Below, piece after piece: positions 51,794 through 60,479 of a DNA stretch of 64,000 bases. Numbering within the stretch: position 1 is the first letter of the stretch; each line of letters begins with the position of its first letter. The position numbers and the translations under genes were made by a program. The notes below the pieces were generated by a model. That model did not search any database and was not told the DNA's origin. It was given only the letters and a program-made list of their open reading frames with translations. Source of the DNA: Liquorilactobacillus sucicola DSM 21376 = JCM 15457 (lineage in GTDB: Bacteria > Bacillota > Bacilli > Lactobacillales > Lactobacillaceae); contig NZ_BALC01000002.1 in NCBI RefSeq assembly GCF_000612445.1, positions 62,001 through 126,000 of the forward strand, read 5' to 3'.

Positions 51794-52270
51794 ATGAAAA
51801 TTGTAGTCAGTACAGCTGGTGAAACAAAGCAGGTCGCGCAAATAATGGCTGCTTATGTTGAACCCAATGATGTCATTTTGCTTGATGGTGATCTAGGAGC
51901 TGGGAAAACGACTTTTACAAAAGGCTTAGCATTAGGATTGGGGATCAAACACAATGTTAAAAGCCCAACCTTTAATTTAATCAAGGAATATCATCAAGGA
52001 AGAATCCCGCTCTTTCACATGGATGTTTATCGGCTTGAGGGAGTGGGCGGTAGCGACTTAGGGCTTGAAGAGTATTTTAATGGTGGCGGTGTTAGTGTGA
52101 TCGAGTGGGCACAATATATTGGTGATGAACTGCCGCCAGAATACCTACGAATTCAAATTGTTAAGGACGAGCGAGATGACCAACGACGCACATTAAGTTT
52201 CAAGGCAAAAGGAGATCATTACAGCAAACTTATTTCCTTGTTGGAAGAAAAATGGAGTAGTTTTAGATAG
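51794..52270 (+). CDS. tsaE: TsaE, tRNA threonylcarbamoyladenosine biosynthesis ATPase
   Basis: P-loop ATPase of the TsaBDE complex that makes t6A37 in tRNA. 158 residues. Walker A '[17 protein letters not shown]', '[12 protein letters not shown]', 'LFHMDVYRL' and 'SVIEWAQYI' are all family hallmarks. RBS AAGGGGTGAT. tsaB and tsaD are not in this window. Confidence 0.95.
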   Translation: MKIVVSTAGETKQVAQIMAAYVEPNDVILLDGDLGAGKTTFTKGLALGLGIKHNVKSPTFNLIKEYHQGRIPLFHMDVYRLEGVGGSDLGLEEYFNGGGVSVIEWAQYIGDELPPEYLRIQIVKDERDDQRRTLSFKAKGDHYSKLISLLEEKWSSFR

Positions 52271-52299
52271 AAATGAATATAGCATAGGTTAATAAAAGA

Positions 52300-52325
52300 A
52301 GGGGCTAACTGAGAATCAGCCTTCC
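52300..52325. terminator. Weak bidirectional terminator candidate after tsaE
   Basis: AGGGGCT...AGCCTTCCTT can form a short stem with G-T pairs. T-rich sequence is better on the minus strand (the AAAAGAA upstream). Supported only weakly. Confidence 0.3.
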
Positions 52326-52464
52326 TTACAATTAGTAGTCGTTAATGCACCTTTATTCAGAAGTTATTAGCTTAATTTAAATTCGACAGTACACGAATTA
52401 CCAGACATGGTTGCGTAACTCGCACTCATAGTTTGAATAACTGACAGCTCTAACAATTTTTTAT

Positions 52465-52586
52465 AAAAAAGTATCCCGTAAGTGGAAGCAAACTTCAGTG
52501 CTTTTTCCTCGAAGAAGTTAGTTCAAAAGTCTGACTTTTGAAGGTCAATTCAAGCACACCATCCATTACGGGGTACTATTTTTTAG
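52465..52586. repeat. MITE-like element or giant bidirectional terminator
   Basis: A 122-bp unit with imperfect terminal inverted repeats: AAAAAAGTATCCCGTAAGTG on the left and the complement of CATTACGGGGTACTATTTTT on the right. Near the centre lies a perfect palindrome, TTCAAAAGTC-t-GACTTTTGAA (52522-52542). It has no coding capacity. It sits between convergent tsaE (+) and ywlG (-). Not related to the R1-R7 repeats. Only one copy is in this window. Confidence 0.5.
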
Positions 52587-52593
52587 TGTAATT

Positions 52594-53169
52594 TTAATTA
52601 ATTGGAGCGTGCCATTCATATTGAGCACGTTCGCCACCGACTAGTTTTGGACGGCTGCGCAAGAACGTAGTGTGGGCACTGCCTATTTCTTTGATTGATG
52701 TTCGCACGGGGATTTGCACGAATTTAACATGCATCCCGATCGCTGTATCACCAATATCCATACCTGCTTGTGCTACGACGTGTTCGATTTCAACAGGTTC
52801 ATCAAAAGCTTCAAAGGCGGCAATTTGAGCTGCACCTCCAGCGTGAAGAGATGGGAAGACAGTAACACGCTCAAAACCGTTTTGCTTGGCGACCGAACGC
52901 TCAATTACGAGTGCACGGTTGAGATGTTCGCATCCTTGAACAGCAAGATGTAATTGTAGAGGTTTTAAAATTGAAAGAGCGGCTTTGATGACGGTTCTTC
53001 CAATATCTAGGTTCGAATGTTTGCCAATCTTTTCGCCCTGAATTTCACTTGTGCTGCAACCAAGGACAACGATATCCCCCGCTTCGAGGTTAGCAACCTG
53101 GAGCAGCTCGTTTAAGCCGCTATTAACACGTTGTGCGACTTCATTTAAATTTACGGTCACTAATTTCAC
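52594..53169 (-). CDS. ywlG: TIGR01440/DUF436 family protein (YwlG-like)
   Basis: A 191-residue protein of unknown function. Family hallmarks: '[22 protein letters not shown]', '[20 protein letters not shown]', '[16 protein letters not shown]' and '[18 protein letters not shown]'. B. subtilis YwlG is the homologue; it lies near translation and glycine metabolism genes there. The minus-strand start is at 53169, with AAGAAGGTGA upstream. Confidence 0.93.
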   Translation of the reverse strand: MKLVTVNLNEVAQRVNSGLNELLQVANLEAGDIVVLGCSTSEIQGEKIGKHSNLDIGRTVIKAALSILKPLQLHLAVQGCEHLNRALVIERSVAKQNGFERVTVFPSLHAGGAAQIAAFEAFDEPVEIEHVVAQAGMDIGDTAIGMHVKFVQIPVRTSIKEIGSAHTTFLRSRPKLVGGERAQYEWHAPIN

Positions 53170-53338
53170 CTTCTTTTTGATTAGAATGTTTTAATTATAA
53201 CGCAACTGGATGAAACTACAATACGAAATGAATGAGTCACACCACATATAGGTAAAAAAAGAATTTGATTAAAAAGGGCAAAAAAATTTTTGGGGGATAA
53301 AAGTGGCATAAAGACTGGCTTTTTGATCGGTAAGTTTT

Positions 53339-53385
53339 ACACAATATATAGATATTGATTTAAAAGAACACACAATAGGTTGTAT
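53339..53385 (+). promoter_or_regulatory. Pair of NrdR boxes upstream of nrdDG
   Basis: ACACAATATATAGATA (53339-53354) and ACACAATAGGTTGTAT (53370-53385) match the NrdR palindrome (ACAC-AT-rich-GTGT type). They are offset by exactly 31 bp, the spacing typical of NrdR tandem sites. They lie about 56-100 bp upstream of nrdD and suggest repression by dATP-bound NrdR. Confidence 0.75.
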
Positions 53386-53440
53386 TCGGATGCTGTAAGT
53401 AATAGAATGTAAATAGAATAACAAACAGGGGGAATTGGAA

Positions 53441-55615
53441 ATGGCAACGACAGAAACCAAAAGGAATACGAAGAATTTAACTAGGATTCCGACATTTTGT
53501 ATTAAAAGAGATGGGTATAAGATGCCGTTTGCTATTTACAAACTCCAATTGATACTTGATCAGTTGGACTTGGGTGAAAAGGCACAATCACTGATCAATG
53601 GGATTCTTAAACAACTTGAAGATAAAACAGAAACTAGTACACAGGATATTCATCGCGCTTTTGTAGTCGCTTTGAATGAGGCGGGTTTTCATGATGAGGC
53701 TGTAAAGTACATAGCTGTCCATAAGGAACGTCTCATTCAATGGCAGGAACAAACGGATCCAACTAAACGATTGCAACGGTTGCAGAAGAAAGATCCAGCC
53801 TTAGTGCATGAAAATGCTAACAAAGACAGTAATGTTTTCAATACTCAACGCGACCTTACAGCAGGAACAGTCGGTAAAACGCTAGGGTTGAGGATGATGC
53901 CGGAACACATTGCTAAGGCGCATTTGCGTGGAGATATTCATTACCATGATTTGGATTATACTCCATGGAGCCCGATGACCAATTGTTGCTTGATAGATTT
54001 TAAGGAAATGCTGACAAATGGTTTCAAAATTGGTAATGCTGAAGTTGAGAGTCCGCATTCAATACAGACGGCAACTGCACAGATGGCACAGATAATTGCC
54101 AATGTTGCTTCTAGTCAGTACGGCGGATGCTCTGCCGATCGAGTAGATGAATTGCTTGCACCGTTTGCATTGCGTAATTATGAGAAACATTTAAAAGAAG
54201 CACATGACTACATTGATGACGAAACTAAGCGGCGGGAGTTTGCTAAAAAGCGGACGAAAAAGGATATTTTTGATGCTATGCAAGGCCTTGAATACGAAAT
54301 AAACACCTTGTTTTCATCACAAGGCCAGACTCCGTTCACAACATTAGGTTTCGGTTTAGGGACAACTTGGATCGAGCGCGAAATTCAAAGATCAATTTTA
54401 AGAATTCGAATTCAGGGATTGGGACGTGAGAAACGAACAGCAATTTTCCCCAAATTAGTGTTTACGCTGAAAAAAGGCTTAAACTTGAAACCAAACGACC
54501 CAAACTACGATATTAAACAATTAGCAGTTGAATGTGCTACCAAACGGATGTATCCCGATATTTTGATGTACGATAAGATTAAAGAATTGACGGGAAGTTT
54601 CAAGGCGCCAATGGGTTGCCGTAGTTTCTTACAAGGTTGGAAGGATGACAAGGGAATAGAGGTTAATTCTGGTCGAATGAATCTTGGAGTGGTAACGGTC
54701 AATCTGCCACGTATTGCTTTACAGGCACATGGGGATAAGAAGCTTTTTTGGGAGATTTTTAATGAACGGATGCAAATCTGCAAGGAGGCTCTTGTTTTCA
54801 AAGTTAATAGAGTTAAGCAAGCTGTTCCACAAAATGCACCTATTTTGTATCAATATGGAGCATTTGGACAACGACTTACTTCGCAGGATAATGTCGATGA
54901 ACTCTTCAAGCATCGTCGTGCAACTGTTTCGTTAGGATATATTGGGCTGTATGAGGTCGGTACTTCATTTTATGGACCAGATTGGGAACAAGACGAAGAG
55001 GCACACGAATTCACGGTGGCAATTGTCAAAGAGTTGAAGAATAATTGTGAGAAATGGTCAAATGAGTATGACTATCATTTTAGTGTGTACGGTACGCCTA
55101 GTGAATCATTGACAGATCGTTTCTGTGTGGCTGATCGGAAAAAATTCGGCAAGATTGCAGATATTACAGCTAAAGACTACTATACTAATAGTTTTCACTA
55201 TGATGTTCGTAAACATCCGTCACCATTTGAGAAGTTGTCTTTTGAGATGGCATATCCTAAGTATAGTTCTGGTGGCTTTATTCATTACTGCGAGTATCCG
55301 AATTTGCGACAAAACCCAAGGGCTTTAGAAGCTGTATGGGATTGGGCGTACAATAAGGTTGGCTATTTGGGTACGAATACCCCAATTGATCATTGCTATA
55401 AGTGTGGTTTCCAGGGAGAGTTCAAAGCAACAGAACGTGGTTTTGAGTGCCCAGACTGTGGAAACCATGACCCTAAGAGCTGTGATTGTGTTAAGCGGAC
55501 TTGCGGCTACTTAGGGAACCCATTGCAACGTCCAATGGTCCACGGGCGCCACGTTGAAATTGCCTCGAGGGCTAAGAATATGTTTGATGGAACGGGGGGA
55601 CAAGATGCAGAGTAG
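53441..55615 (+). CDS. nrdD: Anaerobic ribonucleoside-triphosphate reductase
   Basis: Glycyl-radical (class III) reductase making dNTPs without oxygen. 724 residues from ATG 53441 (RBS AGGGGG). An ATP-cone (allosteric dATP/ATP site) occupies about residues 15-105 ('IKRDGYKMPFAIYKLQLIL'-type region). The catalytic domain has 'GDIHYHDLDY', 'NVASSQYGGCSADRVDELL'-type region and 'TPFTTLGFG'. The C-terminal zinc site is 'CYKCGFQGEF...CPDCG', and the glycyl radical loop is 'KRTCGYLGNP'. It overlaps nrdG. Confidence 0.97.
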   Translation: MATTETKRNTKNLTRIPTFCIKRDGYKMPFAIYKLQLILDQLDLGEKAQSLINGILKQLEDKTETSTQDIHRAFVVALNEAGFHDEAVKYIAVHKERLIQWQEQTDPTKRLQRLQKKDPALVHENANKDSNVFNTQRDLTAGTVGKTLGLRMMPEHIAKAHLRGDIHYHDLDYTPWSPMTNCCLIDFKEMLTNGFKIGNAEVESPHSIQTATAQMAQIIANVASSQYGGCSADRVDELLAPFALRNYEKHLKEAHDYIDDETKRREFAKKRTKKDIFDAMQGLEYEINTLFSSQGQTPFTTLGFGLGTTWIEREIQRSILRIRIQGLGREKRTAIFPKLVFTLKKGLNLKPNDPNYDIKQLAVECATKRMYPDILMYDKIKELTGSFKAPMGCRSFLQGWKDDKGIEVNSGRMNLGVVTVNLPRIALQAHGDKKLFWEIFNERMQICKEALVFKVNRVKQAVPQNAPILYQYGAFGQRLTSQDNVDELFKHRRATVSLGYIGLYEVGTSFYGPDWEQDEEAHEFTVAIVKELKNNCEKWSNEYDYHFSVYGTPSESLTDRFCVADRKKFGKIADITAKDYYTNSFHYDVRKHPSPFEKLSFEMAYPKYSSGGFIHYCEYPNLRQNPRALEAVWDWAYNKVGYLGTNTPIDHCYKCGFQGEFKATERGFECPDCGNHDPKSCDCVKRTCGYLGNPLQRPMVHGRHVEIASRAKNMFDGTGGQDAE

Positions 55616-56195
55616 AGTAAGAAAAGAACGCAAACCACGCGATCCTAAACCCGAAGAGTGGCTCGCTAGAGATTTGAGTCAAGGATACATTGCTGACTAT
55701 AAACCGTTCAATTTTGTGGACGGAGAAGGTGTAAGATGCAGTATATATGTTAGCGGGTGTAAGTTTGCTTGTCCTGGCTGCTACAATAAGGTAGCGCAAA
55801 ACTTTCATTATGGGACCCCCTATACCAAGCAACTAGAGGATACGATTATCAAGGATCTGGGTGAAGATTACTGTCAGGGTTTGACACTGCTGGGTGGTGA
55901 ACCTTTTCTTAACACTCAGGTTTGCCTGCAATTGGTAGATCGGATGCATGCGGAATATGGGCATACTAAGGACGTCTGGTCATGGACCGGTTATCGCTGG
56001 GATGAGTTATTGCGTGACTCGGAAGACAAGCTGGAATTGTTGTCTAAAATCGATATTTTGGTGGATGGGCGTTTCGAACTCCCTAAGAAGGACCTCACGC
56101 TCCAGTTTAGGGGCAGCTCTAATCAAAGAATTATTGATGTACAGCGTTCCTTAAAAGCTGGCAAAGTTGTATTGTGGGATAGGTTGGTAAAATAG
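55605..56195 (+). CDS. nrdG: NrdG, anaerobic ribonucleotide reductase activating protein
   Basis: Radical SAM enzyme that installs the glycyl radical on NrdD. ATG 55605 lies behind CGGGGGG and overlaps the nrdD stop; 196 residues. The 4Fe-4S motif is CxxxCxxC in 'VSGCKFACPGCYN'. 'DGEGVRCSIYVSGC', 'LTLLGGEPFLN' and 'VWSWTGYRWDELL' are typical. Confidence 0.96.
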   Translation: MQSRVRKERKPRDPKPEEWLARDLSQGYIADYKPFNFVDGEGVRCSIYVSGCKFACPGCYNKVAQNFHYGTPYTKQLEDTIIKDLGEDYCQGLTLLGGEPFLNTQVCLQLVDRMHAEYGHTKDVWSWTGYRWDELLRDSEDKLELLSKIDILVDGRFELPKKDLTLQFRGSSNQRIIDVQRSLKAGKVVLWDRLVK

Positions 56196-56289
56196 GCATT
56201 TAAAAACCTTGCGTCTTAATGATTGCTTATATAGTCCGAGTTGTTGTAATGAAATAAAGATACACAAAAAGATATTAAAAACATGAAAA

Positions 56290-56325
56290 GCTGCGAGTGG
56301 AATGTAAGCCACTTGCGGTTTTTTT
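56290..56325 (+). terminator. Terminator after nrdG
   Basis: CTGCGAGTGG (56291-56300) / CCACTTGCGG (56309-56318) with G-T pairs, followed by T7. Confidence 0.78.
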
Positions 56326-56339
56326 AGCAATAAAAAAGC

Positions 56340-56512
56340 AGTACAAAGTCGGTAAAGTTTGAGTTCTAACGCAGAATTATGTACGTTGTGAGCACTTTAC
56401 TATGAGCAAGTAATTTGAGTTAGACGGGGAATTTTGACTTATGGAACACATTTGTACGGAATAAATAGAGGAGCTGGGTTAAAATTTTACTTTTGACTCA
56501 GCCCCATGCAGA
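56340..56512. repeat. Dispersed palindromic repeat, copy R5 (nrdG/dipeptidase junction)
   Basis: The arm at 56360-56465 contains TTTGAGTTCTAACGCAGAAT, TACTATGAGCAAG, TTTTGACTTATGGAACACAT and TTGTACGGAATAA. The hairpin at 56469-56506 is GAGGAGCTGGGTTAAAAT against ACTTTTGACTCAGCCCC, with G-T pairs. It lies between convergent nrdG (+) and the dipeptidase gene (-). The 500-bp gap 56196-56695 otherwise holds only AT-rich sequence. Confidence 0.78.
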
Positions 56513-56695
56513 ATTAATTCATTATCTGGTGTGTATAGTAGCAAGCTATTCCTAAATTTTGAATATTAGATACGATTCTCCAAGTAGAACTGGCTTTTGA
56601 AACTGTTTGTTCCGGCCAGTGGAAGTTAAAAAAATTGTAGTCATGCTGTAGTTTTCAACTTGTTCTGTTGAAATTAACAAAATTAAAGCAGCTAT

Positions 56696-57250
56696 TTAAT
56701 AATCATTAGGATCAGCAGAGCGAGGTTCGTAGATGTCACTATCGGTATCACGATAATCCCACCATTCATTAGGATAACCCTTAAAGCCAGCAGCAGTCAT
56801 TGCCTGATCTAAAATTTGGTAATATTTTTCTTGCTCAGCAGAACGCGGGCTATTTCGAAAAGCGAGTGTTGAGAAGTCATCGAAACCAGTCTGCATTTCA
56901 ATTTCACCGCCAGCTAAGTCAGTAAGAGTTAAGTCAAAAGTGACCCCCTTTTGATGGCTAAAGTTAGGATTAGGCGCCGCAACAAAAGTGGGATCAGGAT
57001 AAACATCAAAAAGCCTTTTTTGAGCACTGACAGGACGATAGGCATCCCACACTTTGATGCGAAAGCCTTTTTCTCGTAGAAGGCGACTTGCTGTAACCAG
57101 TTTTTGTGCTGTGCCAGTTCGGGCGATTGCAGTTGTGAAATCATAGATGACTTGCTGCGTGAAATTATTGGTCGTTGCATAACGAAGTTCAACAATGATC
57201 GTGGGATCCAGTTTTTGAATATTGCTGAAACCGAACTTTGTCTCATCCAT
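56696..57250 (-). CDS. D-alanyl-D-alanine dipeptidase-like protein (VanX/DdpX, peptidase M15D)
   Basis: 184 residues from ATG 57250 (AAGGAGG about 10 bases upstream on the minus strand). The family hydrolyses D-Ala-D-Ala in the cytosol, and lactobacilli often carry a chromosomal copy (Aad/DdpX). Seen: 'IVELRYATTNNFTQQVIY', 'IKVWDAYRPVSAQKRLFDVY' and metal motif 'NFSHQKGVTFDLTLTD' (SxHxxGxxxD). The usual catalytic EWWHY motif reads 'NEWWDYRD', so the third zinc ligand would be Asp in place of His. No vanH- or vanA-like ligase is adjacent, so this is not a resistance cluster. Confidence 0.85.
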   Translation of the reverse strand: MDETKFGFSNIQKLDPTIIVELRYATTNNFTQQVIYDFTTAIARTGTAQKLVTASRLLREKGFRIKVWDAYRPVSAQKRLFDVYPDPTFVAAPNPNFSHQKGVTFDLTLTDLAGGEIEMQTGFDDFSTLAFRNSPRSAEQEKYYQILDQAMTAAGFKGYPNEWWDYRDTDSDIYEPRSADPNDY

Positions 57251-57356
57251 ATGAACACTATACCTCCTTAACAAGTAAAATTTTGAGAGAGCTTCTTTAC
57301 GTCATTGTAACCGTTATTCTTGCTGTGGACCAATAATTTGCGGTGACAAACAAAAA

Positions 57357-57830
57357 TTAAAATGAATTGGTTTTTGATTGATAAACAGCTGTATGTGCTT
57401 GATATTTTGAATCTTTTAAATACTTTTGATTGAATAAAAGCGGGCCGGCATTGCTCCAAGCAAGAAAGGCATTTTGACTAGGCCAGGCCGAAAGTAGAAG
57501 GTAGTTGAAATTGTGGTTTAAGGAACGTGCAAGGATAAAGTTACTGTTGTTTGAGTGTTCAAATAAAGGCACAAAAATTTTTTGCTCGTCACTATTTAAA
57601 GTAAGATAAGAAAAAACAAAATAATAATTTGCTTTTTTTAAAAAAGTTCCACTGAGTATCTTAAAAGAAATTCCACCGTGAAAGGGAGTTTCCCCAGCAG
57701 ACAAAGCTAGTAAAATATCGCTTTCGTCTTTAGAGACAGGATATAATTGTATCAATTTAAGATTTTTGTTTTTTTTGCGCAGTTGCGAGATAACAGCATT
57801 AGTACCAAAAGTTAGATGCAAAGTTTTCAT
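57357..57830 (-). CDS. Hypothetical protein with possible antibiotic-biosynthesis-monooxygenase (ABM)-like region
   Basis: 157 residues, no signal peptide or membrane segment. The C-terminal part 'NYLLLSAWPSQNAFLAWSN' resembles the end of ABM-fold dimeric alpha-beta barrels (pattern W-S/E-F-W). The N-terminal part is not recognised. The ATG 57830 is followed by 'KTLHLTFGTNAVISQL'. RBS on the minus strand is GGAGGCG. The ABM assignment is tentative; haem or quinone chemistry should not be assumed. Confidence 0.6.
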   Translation of the reverse strand: MKTLHLTFGTNAVISQLRKKNKNLKLIQLYPVSKDESDILLALSAGETPFHGGISFKILSGTFLKKANYYFVFSYLTLNSDEQKIFVPLFEHSNNSNFILARSLNHNFNYLLLSAWPSQNAFLAWSNAGPLLFNQKYLKDSKYQAHTAVYQSKTNSF

Positions 57831-57918
57831 AGAAGACGCCTCCAGTACAATTATAACGCTTACTATGGCATGTGTTATAATTTCGTTAGTAAGAATATGC
57901 TAAAAAGTAAAGGAGCAG

Positions 57919-58663
57919 ATGATGATGAAGATTACAATATTAGGTTTTTTTGGAGGATATCCTTATGATGGCAAGGCAACTAGCAGCTATTTACTGCAGA
58001 GTGATGGATATAATTTGCTGCTTGATTGTGGAAGTGGAGCTTTGTTGAATTTAGAAAAAGAACTTGACCCTCTTCAGCTCAATGCGGTATTGCTTTCTCA
58101 TTATCATCAAGATCACATCGCCGATATTGGTGTTTTGCAGTACTATTGGCAGTTGAATAATGAGCAGATAGGTGGCAAATTTGCCAATATATGGGCATAC
58201 GCAAGATAAAGAGCACTTTGCAAGTTTAACTTGGGCTAAAGCAACGGTCGGTCGTGGATACGATCCAAGTGCAACTCTTATATTAGGCCCCTTTGAAATT
58301 GATTTTTTGCCGACGAAGCATCCTGTGACGGCTTATGCTGTCAGAATAAAAGATACTAATAATGGTAAAACCTTGGTATTCACAGCGGATACAGATTATA
58401 TTCCAGAAATGGCAGCTTTTGCACGCGGCGCGGATGTTTTAATGACAGACACAAATTATAGTGATGGCAAGAAGGAACCAAAGTGGCACATGACTTCTAC
58501 TGAGTCGGGGAAAATTGCAAAGGAGGCAGGAGTAAAGAAACTTATTCTGACACACTTACCGCAAAAAGTTGATTTTTCCTTGTTGCTTGATAAAGCACAA
58601 ATGGCGGCATCAAAACAAGTTAAAGTTGAATTAGCAGAAATCGGCAAGATTGTGCAGTGTTAA
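57919..58663 (+). CDS. MBL-fold metallo-hydrolase, RNase Z-like (YhfI-type; one frameshift)
   Basis: A 247-residue metal-dependent hydrolase. Metal motif 'LLSHYHQDHIADIG' (HxHxDH-type), later 'LPTKHPVTAYAV', 'FTADTDYIPEM', 'TDTNYSD' and 'LTHLPQKVD'. The frame breaks at about 58171-58175, where one base is extra before 'NLPIYGHTQDKEHF'. ATG 57919 follows AAAGGAG. The substrate is unknown; YhfI homologues are not proven tRNases. Confidence 0.85.
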
Positions 58664-58711
58664 AAAGAATGTTAATTCAGCTGACGTTAATCTAAATTTA
58701 TATATATATAC

Positions 58712-58725
58712 TGTAAACGCTTTTC
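58712..58725 (+). promoter_or_regulatory. Possible CcpA (cre) site
   Basis: TGTAAACGCTTTTC matches the cre consensus TGWAANCGNTNWCA in 12 of 14 positions (the final CA is missing). It lies 50 bp past the MBL gene and 310 bp before spx. The gap 58664-59034 also contains nested AT-rich inverted repeats (58781-58815) and a TATAAT at 58968-58973, the likely spx -10 without a clear -35. Confidence 0.35.
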
Positions 58726-59034
58726 TCGTTTGCCTGTTAATCCTTTAGTTACCGCTTTCTCAAAGAAATTTTACTATAATCCATAATTCATAATTTATGG
58801 TTATTATAACTATGGAATAAAGTGATGTTTGTAATTCAAGCATATTTGGCAAAGAAAGGTTGTTAAACTAAAGGATTTGTAGGTTTTAACGTACTATAAT
58901 GAATAAATTTTGCTAATTTGTTTGCTTTTTTTTAGAAAAAAAGGTATTAATTTTTTGACGGAAGTAGTATAATAAACTTGTGGGCGATATTAATTATGAT
59001 TAGCATGTTTTAAAGAGAAAAGGAGCGAAAAAAT

Positions 59035-59433
59035 ATGGTTACTCTATATACTTCACCAAGTTGCACTTCTTGTCGTAAAGCGCGTGCATGGTTAAAAGAA
59101 CATGATATTTCTTTTAAAGAGCGCAATATTTTTTCTGAACCGCTGAGCATTAATGAAATTAAGCAAATCTTACAAATGACAGAAAATGGAACAGAGGAAA
59201 TTATATCTAAACGTTCAAAAGCGTACCAAAAGTTGAACATCGATTTGAATGATATGCCTTTGCAAGAGCTGTTTAATCTTGTTCAAAAGAATCCTGGCTT
59301 GTTACGCAGACCGATTATTTTGGATGAAAAAAGATTACAGGTCGGCTATAATGAAGATGAAATAAGAAGATTCTTGCCACGTGAAGTTCGAGCACTTGAA
59401 CTGCAGCGTGCCCAGAAACTAGCAGGGTTCTAG
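59035..59433 (+). CDS. spx: Spx, redox-sensing transcriptional regulator
   Basis: A 132-residue ArsC-like protein that binds the RNA polymerase alpha-CTD and redirects transcription under disulfide stress. The redox switch C10-T-S-C13 is in '[19 protein letters not shown]'; also '[15 protein letters not shown]', '[20 protein letters not shown]'-type region and '[10 protein letters not shown]'. RBS AAAGGAG. It is degraded by ClpXP; a monocistronic unit with terminator at 59487. Confidence 0.97.
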   Translation: MVTLYTSPSCTSCRKARAWLKEHDISFKERNIFSEPLSINEIKQILQMTENGTEEIISKRSKAYQKLNIDLNDMPLQELFNLVQKNPGLLRRPIILDEKRLQVGYNEDEIRRFLPREVRALELQRAQKLAGF

Positions 59434-59486
59434 TTGCGAGTTTTCTGTGGGTTGGAGATTTTCTGAATAGTTATTTTTATGAGTGA

Positions 59487-59528
59487 TACAGAGGCTGAGA
59501 CCATATTCGTCCCAGCCTCTGTATTTTA
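59487..59528 (+). terminator. Terminator after spx
   Basis: TACAGAGGCTGAGAC (59487-59501) / GTCCCAGCCTCTGTA (59509-59523) with one mismatch, loop of seven, then TTTTACTTTTTTTT. Confidence 0.85.
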
Positions 59529-59614
59529 CTTTTTTTTAAGATAAAGTGCTTTACAATTTCTTATTTTTAGTTATCATTAAGCGAGAGGGTATACTGGAAA
59601 GGTGGGTGACCTAG

Positions 59615-60334
59615 ATGGAGATGGAAAAAATCAATGATAACACAATTCGTGTGTTACTTGAAACCGAAGATTTAACTGAACGCGGTATTACTGTCCTTGA
59701 CCTACTTGGGAACCATAAGGAGATTGAAAGTTTCTTTTACAGTATTTTAGAGGAAGTTGACGTTGATCATGAGTTTCGTGAAAATGATGCTGTGACCTTC
59801 CAGTTGCTTCCAAATAAAAATGGTCTTGAGCTATTCATTAGTAAAGTTGATCCTAAAGAAACAAAGGGCGATCAAGCTAATAACGGCAATAATGAAGGAG
59901 AAGAGTTTTCTTTTCTTGGTGCTAATGAAGATGTTTCTGAATATATCCGGCAAGAGTTATCTACTTCTAAGTCCAAGAATAAGAAAAAGGCACTTGAAAA
60001 TGACGGCGACGGAGTTTCGGAATATTTAAAGGATAAGACTGTTAAACAAAGGCACGTTGTAGTTGAATTTGATGATTTTGAAAATTTCGTGCAAGCTGCG
60101 AAGATTTTGCATAACGAGGAAATTGCTTCAACGTTGTATTTACTAGATAGTGTGTACTATCTTGATTTGGTTTTCTTTGTTGGTCAAGCTAGCGATAATC
60201 AAATCAAAGATACTTTATCATTGGTTGTTGAATACGGAAGACGTGCAGGCATTTCAGCTGATGTCTTACAAGAACGGGGTAAAAAGTTATTAAGCAGTTC
60301 AGCACTTGAATTGGCCCGTTATTATTTCAAATAA
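59615..60334 (+). CDS. mecA: MecA, ClpC adaptor protein
   Basis: A 239-residue adaptor that delivers substrates such as ComK (in Bacillus) and unfolded proteins to ClpCP. The N-terminal domain is 'MEKINDNTIRVLLETEDLTERGI' type, then an acidic, low-complexity linker (about 85-135), and the C-terminal ClpC-binding domain 'VVVEFDDFENFVQAAKIL'. ATG 59615 follows AAAGGTGGGTG; ATG 59621 is an alternative. spx-mecA-coiA-pepF is the conserved Firmicutes order. Confidence 0.95.
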   Translation: MEMEKINDNTIRVLLETEDLTERGITVLDLLGNHKEIESFFYSILEEVDVDHEFRENDAVTFQLLPNKNGLELFISKVDPKETKGDQANNGNNEGEEFSFLGANEDVSEYIRQELSTSKSKNKKKALENDGDGVSEYLKDKTVKQRHVVVEFDDFENFVQAAKILHNEEIASTLYLLDSVYYLDLVFFVGQASDNQIKDTLSLVVEYGRRAGISADVLQERGKKLLSSSALELARYYFK

Positions 60335-60376
60335 TAGAAGACAGTAGAAACCCTTAAAGGTAAATAATGATTGACG

Positions 60377-60417
60377 ACTCTAAACCAGATTACTTCGCTG
60401 GTTTAGAGTTTTTTTAG
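60377..60417 (+). terminator. Terminator after mecA
   Basis: A perfect 12-bp stem ACTCTAAACCAG (60377-60388) / CTGGTTTAGAGT (60398-60409), loop of nine, then T7. Confidence 0.9.
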
Positions 60418-60479
60418 TAAATGGTTTGCGAGGTAGCAAAAGTAAGAATAGTTTGCGTATCTGTTTAAGGGTGATGCAG

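Noticed and set aside
56696-57250. Acquired vancomycin-resistance cluster
   Set aside because: No vanH, vanA/B-like ligase, vanRS or mobile element flanks the dipeptidase gene; chromosomal DdpX-like genes are common in lactobacilli.
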